A stretch of DNA of 64,000 bases from Sambucus nigra (GCA_949130495.1 OX422211.1:532490017-532554016), one strand, 5' to 3'. Counted from the first letter of the stretch, positions 35,659-48,139 are shown. Notes: a model not told the origin generated them from the letters alone. Program-made: numbers and translations.

Positions 35659-37438
35659 TTGTGGGATCTAGAGATACAGTTATGAACTTACTTCCATTGG
35701 ATATTTCTGATTTTGATATAATTTAGGGAATGGATTGCTTATCTAAATATCATGCATCTATGGATTGTTTCTGTAAGGAAGTTATTTTTAATATGCCCGG
35801 TGAGCCTGAATTTAAATTTGCGGGGGAAAGGAAAATTGTTCCCAGTTGCATCATTTCTGCTATTTAGACGAGGAAATTATTGAGTAAGGGTTGTGAGGGT
35901 TTTATTGCATTTGTTATTTACATTAGGAAGGGGTCTTTACAATTAATCGATGTTCCTATTGTACGGGATTTTCCTGAAGTGTTTCCTAGTGAGTTTTCAG
36001 GGTTACCTCCAGAAAGAGAAGTTGAATTTAGTATTGAATTAGCACCGGGATTTAGTATTGTTTCCAGGGTTACCTGCAGGATTTTCTTGATAGGGGGTTC
36101 ATACAACCTAGTGTATCTCCATGGGGTGCACCAGTTTTATTTGTGAAGAAGAAAAATGGTACCATGCATTTGTGTATTGACTATAAGCAACTGAATAAAG
36201 CTATAATTAAGAACAAGTACCCTTTACCTCGTATAGATGATTTGTTTGATCAGTTACAGGGTGCTAAAGTATTTTCAAAAATAGACTTGCTATCGGGTTA
36301 TCATCAGTTGAGGGTCAAGGAGAGTGATATTTCTAAAACTGCTTTTCGTACTCGGTATGGTCATTTTGAATTTCTGGTGATGCCTTTTGGGGTGACTAAT
36401 GCTCCAGCTGTATTTATGGATCTTATGAATCGGGTACTGCATCCTTTTGTTGATTCGTTTGTGATAGTTTTTATTAATGATATTCTGATTTATTCACGTG
36501 ATATGGTTGAACATGAAAAGCATCTCAGAACTATTTTGAATGTGTTGAAAGATAAGCAATTGTATGCTAAGTTTAGCAAATGTGAATTTTGGCTTTCAAA
36601 AGTTGTATTTTTAGGCCATGTTATTTCTGGAGATGGTATATGTGTTGATCCCAAGAAGGTAGAAGCTATTGTAAAATGGGAGAGGCCCAATAATGTCACT
36701 GAGGTGAGAAGTTTTCTAGGTTTAGCTGGGTATTATAGAAGGTTTATTATAGGATTTTCTTCAATTGCCTTGCCGATGACTAAACTAACCCGGAAAGATG
36801 TTAAGTATGAATGGAATTCTGATTGCGAAAATAGTTTTGATGAATTGAAAAAGAGGTTGGTAACTGCACTTGTTCTTACTATTCCACATGGTGGAGATGG
36901 TTTTATTATTTATACTGATGCTTCACACCAGGGGTTGGGTTGTGTTTTTATGCAGCATGGTAAAGTTATTGCTTATGCTTCTAGGCAGTTGCGTACACAT
37001 GAACGTAATTATCCTACACATGATTTGGAACTTGCTGCTATTGTGTTTTCTTTGAAATTATGGCGTCATTATCTATATGGTGAGGTACGTGAAATTTTTA
37101 CTGACCAGCAAAGCCTTAAGTATTTATTTACTCAAAAGGAGTTGAATTTAAGGCAGAGGCGATGGATGGAGTTAATTAAAGACTATGATTGTACAATTCA
37201 CTACCACCCAGGGAAGGCAAATGTAGTTGCAAATGCTCGGAGTAGAAAGGCTTTGGGCAGGTTATCTTATATTCGGTGTGCTAGAGTTTCCCACATTATG
37301 GAGTTGACATTGATGGGAGTAGAATTGAAGCTAGTCGATGGGGACAGATTCTTTGCTCATGTAAGCGTGAGGCCTTTATTAGCTACCCATATTCGTGATT
37401 TGCAAAGTCAAGATCCTTTTCTTGAGAAGAAACGATAA
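35659..37438 (+). pseudogene. Element D protease end, reverse transcriptase and RNase H
   Basis: After a frameshift near 35655, protease continues (IVGSRDTVMNLLPLDISDFD, GMDCLSKYHASMDC), then VRDFPEVFPSEFSGLPPERE. About 18 codons expected before the RT are missing near 36065, with another frameshift. From 36143 the RT is open: [34 protein letters not shown]. The catalytic box reads [10 protein letters not shown], with the first Asp of xxDD changed to Asn. RNase H keeps [10 protein letters not shown] and DLELAAIVF, but the last acidic site reads NVVANARS instead of VADALS. Each of these changes should disable its enzyme. Confidence 0.88.
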
Positions 37439-38334
37439 GATGTACGAGATAGTAAGTCTGAAGATTTTTGTATTGCGAATGATGGCACTTTATTGTATAA
37501 GTAGCGATTTTGTGTGCCTAATGTGGGTCGATTGAAAGATGAAATTTTAGATGAGGCTCATAATTCTATTTATACTATGCATCCTGGTAGTATTAAAATG
37601 TATAGGGATTTAAAGGAGAATTATTGATAGAATTTGCATATAATAATAGTTTTCAGTCTACTATTGGTATGGATCCATATGAAGCATTGTACGGTAGACG
37701 ATGTCGTACACCGATATGTTGGGGTGAGGTTGGTGAAAGGAAGATAGAGGGTCCAGAATTGATTGAAGTCACCATTGAAAAAGTGAAAATTATTCAAGAT
37801 AGAATGAGAAAAGCTCAAAGCAGACAAAAAAGTTATGCGGATAAAGACGAAAAGATTTGGAATTCCAGAAAGGGGATTATGTGTTTCTTTGGATATCTCC
37901 ATGGAAAGGAGTTATGAGGTTTGGAAAGAAACGGAAATTAAGTCCACGCTACATTGGACCTTATGAAATCCTTGAGAAAGTTGGGATGGTTGCCTACAAG
38001 TTAGCGTTACCACCAGAGTAATCTCGGTTACATGATTTTTTCCATGTTTCTATGTTAATAAAGTATGTAGCGGATTCTTCACATGTGTTGGTGGAACAAC
38101 CTATTGAGTTAAAGGAAGACTTGAGTTATGTCGAAGAACCACTTGCTATCGTGGATAGGAAGGAACAAATATTGAGATTAAAAGTAATCCCAATTGTGAA
38201 AGTTGTGTGGAGAAGGCATTCCATGGAAGAGTATACATGGGAGAGCGAGGATACCATGAAGATTAGTTATCCGTATTTGTTTGATTTGGACAACCAAGGT
38301 ATGTTAATTTCGGGGACGAAATTTTCTAACGGGG
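37439..38334 (+). pseudogene. Element D integrase with deleted catalytic core
   Basis: The first half of the zinc-binding module is present (MHPGSIKMYRDLKENY near 37577-37626). The next bases already encode LIEFAYNNSFQSTIG, which normally lies after the catalytic core. The CxxC half of the zinc module and the D, D and probably E catalytic residues are thus lost at about 37626. The C-terminal part follows in shifting frames: YEALYGRRCRTPICW, SPRYIGPYEILEKVG, DFFHVSML, and a chromodomain-like tail (IPIVKVVWRRHSMEEYTW). Confidence 0.88.
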
Positions 38335-38341
38335 GGAGAAT
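38330..38341 (+). other. Polypurine tract of element D
   Basis: ACGGGGGGAGAA directly before the 3' LTR. Confidence 0.8.
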
Positions 38342-40680
38342 TATGACAACCCGAACATAATTATGATAAATCATGTTTAAATCATGATTAACTTATGTGA
38401 TATGAATAATATGTTATTAGTATATAATGCTAATAAATTATCTTCCATTCCACCTTCATAAAGCTTGAAATATTGAATTAGTTACAAATGTGAAATTTTA
38501 AAGTTTTCAGTAGGAATATTCCTGTTGGAGGCTAGTTTTGACCTTTATGACATAACAATGAGCTTGAGGTGTAAACTAGATATTTGTATATATATGAGTT
38601 AGGTTTATAAAAAAATAAACGGTTCATCGAACGGATATCCGAGTGGGAAGATATTATCTTTTTACGAACAGGGGGTAAAGTAGTCATTTAGCCTTAAATG
38701 ATATTTTGTTTTATGTAATGCTACATGTTATATTTTGATTGGACCAAGAGGGAATGGCCTTATGCCGACTTAAAACCCTTGAATAAGGCTCTTCCTTTAG
38801 CATATTTCATCCATGGAAGAGTTTTAACCTAAGGAAAGAGAGTTTTGAAGTTTAGGAAGAAAGTGTGAGGAGAAATTGAAGAAAAATTCATAGAAAAATT
38901 ACGTAAAAGCCCCTAAGGTATTTCCATCCATAAATCTTATTTATTTTTTTGTATTACTTATTTAAATGATTGAAATAATCATTTGTTTACTGAATTTCCA
39001 TGTCTTGATGTGTACTTATGGGTAGATACAAGTTTAAGCAAACTTGAATGTGTAAACCCTTGAAATTGTTTTGTTTAGGAACCTTATTTATTCAAACTTC
39101 CATATATTCTTGCATACTTACTGGAATTGATTGATTCCAATTGGATATTAACCTGGAGTCATATATATATATATTACATATCCAAACATCATGAGAAAAT
39201 ACCAAGAAATGAGTCTTACAAGAAATGAGTCTTTGGTGATAGTTTGAAGTTCAGGTATGAAATCTATCCTAAAGGTGAAAGTATGCCCGCCATGTGTTCG
39301 ATGTTTTGCTTGACATAGCAAATGAACTCTGAAAATTATGAAATATTAATATTATATTGTTCAATATGTTTACTGATGTTGGGTTTAATATCATATAAAT
39401 TTATGATGTAGAAAAATTATGGAAATTCCTTGAATTTGAATGAACGATAAAAGAGCCTATAGGGTAATTTTGCTATGTGGTAAAGAAGTGGGCATATCTT
39501 GCTCTAGGAGACTTGAAATGATGTACCGTCTTTTATATTGGAATACTAATAAGACAAGGATTTAATTACCTAGAATAAATGAATTTATATTTTGTCTATG
39601 ATTTGGATATGTTAAATATATTAACATGGATTTGGGTGGAACTTCACTTATGATAAATGATTTGAATGGAATCATGTGATGCTTAAGGATTGAATTGTGT
39701 TTAAATCATTCTTTGGATTATTGATATTCTTATGATGATACTAATATTGTAAGAATGATAGGAAGGGAAGAAGAGATGATTGAACAAGTACTGGATAAAG
39801 GCAAGGGAAAGCCAGTTAAACTGCCAAGGTGAGTGTACTTATGATTTGTTTCATATATAAATATGAATATAGCTCTAAGAGCGGATTTTTTTGAATACTT
39901 CGGTATTTAGGATTTGTTTGGATATTAAAATATCTAGGATTTGTTTGGGTCTCATGATCCAGGATTGGTTTGAATACTTCGGTATTCAGGATTTGTTTGG
40001 ATATTAAAATATCCAGGATTTGTTTGGGTCTTATGATCCATGATTGGAATTGGACAAAGATCCAATGATTTGTTGGAACTAATGTTCCGGGATTTTTTAT
40101 TGCCAATGGGCAGAATTGTTTGGATCTTATGATCCAGGATTTGTTATTGCCAATGGGCAAAATTATTTGGATCTTATGATCCAGGATTTGTTATTGCTAA
40201 TGGGCAGGATTGTTTGGATTTTATATCTACATATTCGATATAGAATTATTATTCTATTGCAGAGAAGGAGTACCTCACTAAGCTTAATGCTTACGGTTTA
40301 TATTTTAAAAATTTTAGGTTCATATGCTGCCAACTAGGATACCATATGACCGGTAGCTTTGAGAGTTGCACCGTTGGAGAGAGCCGGGGTTTAAAAATGG
40401 GATTTTATCGTTGTTACACTGAAGATTTTAATATACTCACACATTGTATATATTGATTTAGTATGGATTGAGTTGATCATAGTTAATAACGGTAATGTAT
40501 GTTCGCTTAATTATGACTTTGATATTGAATTTTATCATATAAGAATAATATTATGTTCATTATGCACATTATGTAGAAAAATATTGATGAATGAATCATA
40601 TTTCCAATGGGCTCAAGATTATGATCTAATTTTTCCAATAACAAATGATTAGTATGGATATTGGGTTTTGGGGTGTGACA
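38342..40680 (+). repeat. Element D 3' LTR
   Basis: It matches the 5' LTR closely. Visible differences include an insertion near 39210-39230 (repeated AAGAAATGAGTCTT), a longer AT run near 39165, and a longer short-repeat array at 39890-40215. It is followed by the right AAATG copy. Confidence 0.92.
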
Positions 40681-40756
40681 AAATGGCAGTTAAAAAATAG
40701 TTATAACCAGTCCTGAATATCCCAGTAAAAAAATTGAGCTAGAATAAATAAAATAT

Positions 40757-41075
40757 TATAACACCCCGTGTGTTCGAGGACTTAGGAATTTATATTATTT
40801 TAGGAGAAATATAATTACTATATTAGGAGAATTGAGATTTTTATTTTCGGAGCCTCGAATGATGAATCGAAGTGCACGGTTGATCCAGGAAGGGCCAAGA
40901 TATTCAAAATGACTGTATGGATGTTTTATTTGGGTTTCAGAGTATTTTGGACCTAGTTTGACTCGATTAAGTGGAAATGAGTCATTTAAAGTGTGTATTA
41001 TGATGGGATTTATTAATTTAAAGGCTTAATAAGCTCGTGAATGGCATATCTCATTTGTGAGAAGAGAGAAAACCC

Positions 41076-41119
<44 letters not shown>

Positions 41120-43803
41120 AGTAAGAAGAGGGAGAGAAGAAAAGAGAAGAGAAAAGCTTGGAACTTGGGAATTTCGGCTCAAATACACAGATTCAAGGAA
41201 GATTCAACCTCTACAACTTTGAGGAAAGCGATTAAACTTTCTAAATAAATGTGTGTGAGAGTTATCTCATAATTTTGTTGGTTATTTATCCAATTTGAGA
41301 TTTTATGGTTAAACCCTAGAATTTTTGTTAAACTCTTGAATTTGATGAGGAATATATGTGGGTTTGTTGATGGAAATGTTGGCAATAATATTTGGGATGG
41401 GCTTTGGTTTTAGGATTTTGTTAGAGTAAAGTAAAATTGGGTTTTAGAGATGTAGAATACATTTTTGGATGTTTTGGAGATAAATTTTGGGTGTTAACTT
41501 CGTAAGTTGTAGAGCAAAAATTTTATAGAACCGAACCGATCCAGGTAGGAAAGCCGGATCGGTTCATTTTTTAGGAAATTGGATCGGTTCATTTTTGAGG
41601 AAATCAGATCAGTCCGTTCATTAAATATCTTTTGTCCAATTTTAGGACCCGAACCGGTTCATTTTTTAGGACCCCTGGTCCGATCCGGTCTGGTTCCTGC
41701 TTTTGGCCAGTACATGTTTTACGCCTTTCAATGGGTTCTATTACTTAGGGAACCTCCAAAATAGTGTAGTCTACATGTTTTGTGAGATATTATAAGGGTT
41801 CGTATTAAGATATAATAGAGGGGTCATTTTGGGTAGAATATGGAGATACTAATAAGAGTAAATTATGTTGTTTTCATTTTGGGAGTATTATGAAGATAAC
41901 GTCGAATACGGACTGAATGAGAGAGAAATATCATGTGTCCTTAGGGTTGGTACATTGGACGATTATTCATATATTAGGTGTGATGGATTTGTAAGTTTCA
42001 AGTGAGGGATTGAATAATCAGTGAATTGGTAAGGTATGCGAGAGTGTATCAGTTTGTATAATGAGAGTTACATACATTTAGCCGGATTCCTTAATTTTAC
42101 ATACGGACGTGAGATTGTATGTATATTATATATATCTATGGTGAGAATGTATATACCTTGTGTGATGGTTTGTATATAGGATGTGATTGAATGTACATCT
42201 TGTGTGTATGTTATATATTATGTGAAGCATACCCTCTAATGCTATCATGGGAAGTTTCGCGATGTGGGTGAATCTCCCTGGGTTGAGGAGAAAGGAGAGT
42301 ATTTTCCCCAGGTTATAGCGTCCATTATTAATATGTATGATTTTATTAAGGGTGAGACGTGGTGGGTATGTTTTGTTCTCATTTTCAGGGAGGAACCATG
42401 GCCGCTTCCCATACATGGTGTTTAGGTCCTTGCCATGTCGTTGAGAGCTATTCCGACTGTTGGTAACCCAGGGACATGTGAGCGATCCCTTGGAAGATGA
42501 TAGAATTATAGAAACTATTAGTATACATATATTATGTGTGTTATGTATGTGTACCTATTGAGAATGTTGAATCATGTATAATACGTGTGTGTAATATTAT
42601 ACAATCTTTATAGATAATGTGTGATATCTTAATATTATAACTAGAGTAGTTATAAAGATGTATATTATGTTTGCCTCTTATAGCATGAGATTATATGAGT
42701 ATACTCTTATGCCTATAGATGGGAAGAAATTGGTTGCGTACTAAGGAGTGAGGGCCTAACGTATTTCCACGATCGACGATGTTAGATAGTAGTGTATCGG
42801 GTGGGTTCCTTGTTTGGATTTCGCTTTGTGAGACGTCCCACACACGAAACTTAGTGCAATGTTGGGCGTGGGGGGATGTTTGGTACTTAGTTCGTGTGTA
42901 TATATGCTAGAGTGGGTTTATAGATGACGTTGAATATCTTATGCTAATAACTTGTGAAGGTTAAAGATTAGAACCGATAAATATAATTGAGAGTTATTAT
43001 CGTATAACTTTAGGTGTAAACTTAGGAGATGATAGAAGCAGTAGATGGATGGTTATATTAGAGATAGTGAGTTAAGTAAATGAGGGTTATGTGTAAATAT
43101 AAGAGTATTTAGACCTAGAATTTGTTGGGTAGTTTATTTTTGGTTCATATGTATAAGTTAGGTGCGCACTATAGACAAGGGGTGAGGTTAAATCCCAAGA
43201 GAGTGCGACACCACTATAATTATGATATCGTGCATTCGTAATTATTATGCATTTTAACTCACTTGTTAAAATTATTTTCAAACCTCGAACTCTGGCCCAT
43301 TTATATCTTCTCTCCTACTATATTTATATATTTTAGGTGTTCCTCCGCAAGGACGCCAATGATGCCAATTCTATCTAGGGTCCTTGGATCTATAGCAGAT
43401 GCGAAATGTTACAGGATTTTGTTGTAACTGCTTCCTATTATTGTAAATCTAGATTATGATACATTTTTGTTTATCGGGTGTATACTCCAGAGTTGTATGT
43501 AAAATTGTAGTTCGTTTATGTTTTATTTAAACTTAATGTTGTATTGTCTGTGACCTGACAGCATATTCGGGTATATCTTTTGTTGTACTTGTTTTTATAT
43601 TATCATGTTTTGTTGACATTTTTCATGTTGGTTTGTAGTTTCTTGTATGTTTTAAAAAAAATTGGCGTTCGCTTATTTTTATTGGATGGTTTGTTAGATT
43701 TTTATTCTGTACGATAGTGATGTTGAGAATGATCCACTTGAGATTCTTGTTTTATCTTGGTATAGGGCTAACCACCCGTTATTAATTTAAGTAGGGTGAC
43801 ACA
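40757..43803 (+). repeat. Element E 5' LTR (3.0 kb)
   Basis: It begins TATAACACCCCGTG and ends GGGTGACACA, which pair imperfectly as the ends of element A do. It contains a (GA)n run at 41077-41116 and a short repeat of GGATCGGTTCATTTTT near 41555-41680. Blocks TATCATGGGAAGTTTCGCG, GATGTTGAGAATGATCC and GGGTGAGACGTGG correspond to blocks in the LTR of A, marking a related family. Confidence 0.82.
41077..41116. repeat. (GA)n microsatellite in element E LTR
   Basis: Twenty GA units close to a putative leader (AAACCCTAGAGAGAG); GA tracts like this are frequent near plant transcription starts. Confidence 0.93.
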
Positions 43804-43805
43804 GG

Positions 43806-43817
43806 TGGTATCAGAGC
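43806..43817 (+). other. Primer-binding site of element E
   Basis: TGGTATCAGAGC, complementary to initiator methionine tRNA, two bases after the LTR end. Confidence 0.9.
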
Positions 43818-43984
43818 ATCATGTTTTAATATCTTAGGATATGTGCAGATTTTCTATGTTCTTCCGTAAGCTTTCTTGACATAGAGCCCTATTATTAGGA
43901 TATTTGTGTTCCTATTGTGTTTATGATCTTCTTTGATGCGAAATCGTTTGACCATTGTGCTCATACAGTTCTCTCTTATTTCAG

Positions 43985-44067
43985 ATGTCGCCGAAGAGTG
44001 GTCGCCCGACTAAATCTAATAGGAGGGTAGAGAATGTGGAGCCCCAAGTGCCTCAGGGGATAATGAA
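43985..44067 (+). pseudogene. gag: Element E gag, 5' part
   Basis: ATG at 43985 starts MSPKSGRPTKSNRR, a basic N-terminus like the MPSKKNP start in element A. The frame is open up to the CACTA insertion and, once the transposon and one GAA copy are discounted, continues in frame at 48188 (SAEVANIMAQTV). Confidence 0.7.
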
Positions 44068-44089
44068 CACTACACCAAATATGCACTAT

Positions 44090-44331
44090 TGTCAAGGTCA
44101 TTGACCCTGACAAATCCAACTTGTCAAGGTCAATGACCGTGACATTTCGAGGCGAGACAACTTTTTTTATTACGGTTGTGTCACGATCATTGACCTTGAC
44201 ACAAAACTCGCGTTTTGTGTCACGGTGGTGTCGCGATCAATAACTGTGACAAGTTTGTCACGGTTATAAATCATGACAAAGTCGTGACCCTTTTTAAAAA
44301 AATTGTCACGGTCATTGACCGTGACAATTCT
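44090..44331. repeat. CACTA subterminal repeats, left end
   Basis: At least six copies of a near-palindrome of the form GTCACGGTCATTGACCGTGAC lie here, spaced 20-40 bases apart, some partial or altered (GTCAAGGTCATTGACCCTGAC, GTCACGATCATTGACCTTGAC). In En/Spm such motifs bind the TNPA protein. Confidence 0.85.
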
Positions 44332-45743
44332 GGGCAGAATTTAAAAAAAATCTGCTGGGCAGTATGGCCACTGCCACTGCCCAATAGTATATTTGTACCT
44401 GTTATAGCAACGTTGTACTTGTTCCAAACATCATATATCCAAACAAACTAAAGATAATGCAAATATATATTCAAATAGAGACAATATGCATCACTATATA
44501 ATTCAAATGTAACAACTTAAAACAATTCAATTCAAACTTATAACAATTCAATTCAAACTTAAAACAATGTCACTACATGTCTGGTGTATTGTTAAAACTG
44601 AGGAGGTGAGTAGGCCGCACGACATACGAATTGACACACCCACTAATATACGTCGTGCCCCATTGTTCGCGCAACCACAATAGGGAGTTCTCCTTCTCGG
44701 GTATGACATGCGTGACGAGCACCCTGGACTCCACCTCTTGAAGCGCACGTCCATGAACTATTCCACCCTGGACGATATTCGGGTCCCTCAACCCCCGCAC
44801 TATCCACTGGCCATCAAATACGTCCAATATGAACACGCTCGGCCAACCAAGTGTCGACATTGGTCTGTTGAAGGGCGGCAAATAGGGAAGTGGATCATCG
44901 AAGTACGAACGTGTCGGTGATGAAGCAGCGAGGTCCACATCCTCGTCATCCTGCTCCTCGTCCTCCCGCACCTCCTCCTCCACCGCATTCTCCTTCCCTT
45001 TCCCTTTCCCTTTACGGTCTCCGCCCAACGTACGCTTCATGAATGTGTACATATCTTGGACCGTCGCCTCCAAACGGGATAGCTTCGCGTCGTGTGAATC
45101 CACCGTTCGAGCCAACCCGGTGTCGCTCGTCTCCAATCCGATGATCCTAGATTTGGCCACCCGCGAGCTCACCCCCCTTGTCCTCTCCTTGCGATTAGAG
45201 CCAAGCACTTGGCTGAGTGCATCTGTGGACAAAGATGCCTTGTCGGCATCAGACTGCGACGCATGCACTTCCTTAAGCTTTGCCTGAAACGACAAAAAGC
45301 ACATGATTAGTAAAATAAGTAAACTAAAAAATTATAACGTAATTAACAAAAATTAAACTATCGGATTACTTACAATCGTGGCCGCGATGCTCGGGGACAC
45401 CTCCTTGTCCTTCCCCTTCTTCGTCCGAAGAGCCACATAAGTATCGAGCCTATGTGGCTTACCCCTTGGCCCACTCCCTACCCCCTGAAATAAAATAAAG
45501 TAAAGTAAATTAGTATCGGCCCTGCAAAGTAAAATAATGAAGAATAATATATTTCTGTAGTTATAGAAAAATTAAATCTTACCTGCATCCTATGCTCCAC
45601 CTCGGCGTAAGAGGTTCAACCGGAGTAGTGCATGTCCGTCTTTTTTGCCCGATTTTCCTCCCCGATTGACGAGATGCCAATTGTCGATCCTCGATCTCAT
45701 TGTCAATGAACTTATGCCATTGTGCCAATGAGATAGGCTCCTT

Positions 45744-45758
45744 GGGGGGGGGGGGGGG
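45744..45758. repeat. G15 homopolymer in exon 2 of the CACTA gene
   Basis: It codes for a proline run on the minus strand; the frame before and after it differs, which points to slippage or a sequencing-length error. Confidence 0.85.
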
Positions 45759-45926
45759 ATGGATTCACGCCATTGGATAATCGACTCTCGTGTTTTCTCA
45801 AAGTACCGTGCCCGCATATTTTTTTTCCACGACTTGAGTTGCTCCCTAATCTGCTCCAACACGGGATCGCGTAGCTTTGGATCCAAGTTGAATTGTTCCT
45901 GTCCAACAAATACAATGTTAGTTGTG

Positions 45927-46136
45927 AATAAATATAAATATAAATATAAATATAAATATAAATATAAATATAAATATAAATATAAATATAAATATAAATA
46001 TAAATATAAATATAAATATAAATATAAATATAAATATAAATATAAATATAAATATAAATATGAAATCGAAATATAAATATAAATATAAATTGAAATTGAA
46101 ATTGAAATATTCATATAAATATAAATATAAATATAT
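45927..46136. repeat. (TATAAA)n hexamer array in intron 1 of the CACTA gene
   Basis: More than 20 AAATAT units run to 46061, then decayed units (TTGAAA, TTCATA) run up to the splice donor at 46139. It makes up nearly the whole 241-base intron. Open frames across it, which read as KYKYKY or YLYLYL, are artefacts. Confidence 0.95.
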
Positions 46137-46638
46137 TACCTGTAGTGCCGCCCAAACAGCTAACTTGAGCTCATATGGCACCTCCTTCCAACTCATAAAC
46201 CCCGGGCCGATGACCGTCTTTAGCAGAACGAGGGATCTCGCTAATATCTTCGATTTGTTCTCGACGGTAATCCCATATTTGGGAAGCCTAGGGGCGGAAG
46301 AGCCATCGTCGCCTCCACTACCACCGACCCCAGACGACATCATCATAAACATCATCATCATCTTCGCCTTAATATCTGAAGGAGACATTTGCTGTAAAAA
46401 AATGTTATTATTACAAATATAATATTATCACAATATGCATATCTTATAAGAGAGTCGGGTTTGACATTAATAAAGTGAGAATTACACACACACACACACA
46501 TAAAAATCTTTAATAAAATTCTCATATCTTCTTTCAATTTAAACACACACATAGTAGTGACTGTCTATTTAAAATAATCTCAATGTTAATTTCAGGTATT
46601 GAATTTCTACTATTGTTTTGTGCTTTTTATAAATCATA

Positions 46639-46667
46639 CCCCACCCCCACCCCACCCCCACCCCAAC
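46639..46667. repeat. C-rich tract (CCCCACCCC)n
   Basis: Five or six runs of four to five C separated by single A; the opposite strand could form a G-quadruplex. Confidence 0.85.
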
Positions 46668-47573
46668 ATGTTTACGGGCTTTCATCACCCGTCATAAATT
46701 TTTCGGTCCGTGACTTACTGGCCAGTTGTCTTGGGTCTTTTAGTCCCTTAACATTACTTTAAGAATTTTACCCAATCTAAATACCATATTTTCTTTCTTG
46801 TTATACACTTGAACACGCTTTGTTATTTAGTCCTTATTAATTTATCTTTGATGTATTACCAGCATCTTTACTTTTATAAACTTTATTTAATTTTCAATTT
46901 TAAGGACTATTTTCATCACTTAGTGTTCATCTAAGTTCTAGTATAACAAGTTCCCATAAAAATCTTTAATAAAGTATTATCACAAATATAAACTAAGAGT
47001 GATAAAATAACTTTGAGGCATATAAATTAATTGTGACAAACTAAGATTATGGAAATCCCACTTTTCTTTCTATAACTCCTATTTTATTAAACTTTAAATA
47101 TAATTAGTGGTGTATAGAAAGAAAAGTTAAATAGGAATAAAAACAACATTTTTAAAATATGAAGGGCTCACCAATTTGATCAAATTTTTCAACAACATAG
47201 ACTAATTGATCTTTATTATAAGACAATTACTACAAATTTATGCGCATCGCCCGAATTCAAAAAGTAATTTAATGACTAAAGTAATACTTTTTTTAACTTT
47301 AGTTATTCACCACAAATCTTAAAAAATATTTTATTTTTCATGCTTTTAGCAACTTCGGATGCCATTTTAACCCTTATTGTAGTTTTTTAGTTTTCATGCT
47401 TTTATTTGATGGATATAAAGTCATGTGATTATTTCACCATATAAAGTCAACAAAGTATATAGCGATTATTTCACACTTAAATCACATATTAAGCCGGCCT
47501 TCATTTTTTTATGAAATTTGTAGAAAATTACTTATTTATTTTGAATGAAAATAAATTGTTATCCAATATTTTT

Positions 47574-47695
47574 GGATATTATTTACATTTACATTTTTGG
47601 ATATTATTTTTGGATATTATTTACATTTACATTTTTGGATATTATTTTTGGATATTATTTACATTTACATTTTTGGATATTATTTTTGGAAATTT
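47574..47695. repeat. 38-base tandem repeat, three copies
   Basis: The unit starts GGATATTATTTACATTTAC and continues with CATTTTTGGATATTATTTTT; three nearly identical copies end in TTATTTTTGG. Confidence 0.88.
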
Positions 47696-47884
47696 ATAGA
47701 AAATTACTTATTTATTTACATTTTTAACCCCCTACCCCCACCCTGCCCCACCCCCCACACACGCATACACACACGCACATATATACACACATACACACAT
47801 GTATATATACACACAAACATATATATAAATGGAAGAGAGAGAGAGAGAATTAAACCTGAAAGTAGAGAGAGAGAGAGCATCGTC

Positions 47885-47915
<31 letters not shown>

Positions 47916-47963
47916 AATGGCGGGAGGGAAAAAATAAGGGGGAAAGGGTTTTTGCTGGAAATA

Positions 47964-48139
47964 TTGTCACGGTCGTGTCAAGGTCATTGAACGTGACAAT
48001 TATTTAAAGAATTGTCATGGTCAATGACCATGACAAGTCCGTGACAAGTAAATTTGTCACAGCCTTGTCACGGTCGTGTCAAGGTCAATGACCGTGACAT
48101 AAAACGCGTGTTTTTTGTCACGGTCAATGACCTTGACAA
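47964..48139. repeat. CACTA subterminal repeats, right end
   Basis: At least four copies of the same near-palindrome as at the left end, for example GTCATGGTCAATGACCATGAC (perfectly palindromic) and GTCACGGTCAATGACCTTGAC, with extra GTCACGGTCGTGTCAAGG half-units. Confidence 0.85.

Larger units (their letters stand above)
31722..40680 (+). mobile_element. Element D: Ty3/gypsy chromovirus, Tekay/Del-like
   Basis: LTRs of 2,302 and 2,339 bp begin TATGACAACCC and end GGTGTGACA. The flanking duplication AAATG (31717-31721 and 40681-40685) fixes both ends. The primer-binding site, gag with two zinc knuckles, protease, RT, RNase H and an integrase with chromodomain-like C-terminus (VVWRRHSMEEYTWESE) follow in gypsy order. 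The chromodomain-like tail and overall plan suggest the Tekay/Del branch. The LTRs look only a few percent apart, so the insertion is fairly young, yet the integrase core is deleted. Confidence 0.92.
44573..46388 (-). pseudogene. CACTA Transposase_24-type gene, four exons
   Basis: Minus-strand model: exon 1 46388-46140 (start MSPSDIKAKMMMM), exon 2 45898-45583, exon 3 45484-45374, exon 4 45283-44573. The donors (GTAATA, GTAAGA, GTAAGT) and acceptors (GGACAG, TTTCAG, TTTCAG) all fit. Exon 2 has WKEVPYELKLAVW-type context upstream and [18 protein letters not shown], and in a shifted frame NRAKKTDMHYSG and SYAEVEHRMQ, the recognisable core of plant Ptta/En/Spm proteins (Pfam Transposase_24). Exon 4 has a KGKGKGKE basic patch and an acidic stretch. 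A run of 15 G (C on this strand) at 45744-45758 and a second shift break exon 2, and a TGA follows HYSG. In the family such proteins are thought to bind transposon ends. Confidence 0.72.
46400..47963. other. CACTA interior without a gene
   Basis: It is AT-rich with low-complexity tracts: (AC)n near 46482, a C-rich tract at 46639-46667, a 38-base tandem repeat at 47574-47695, a C-rich tract near 47728-47757, and GA runs at 47826-47910. No transposase frame is seen in any phase. Confidence 0.6.

Noticed and set aside
45759..46076. Frames coding for KYKYKY or YLYLYL over the hexamer array
   Set aside because: Artefacts of a six-base repeat, which is open in several phases; the array lies in an intron.
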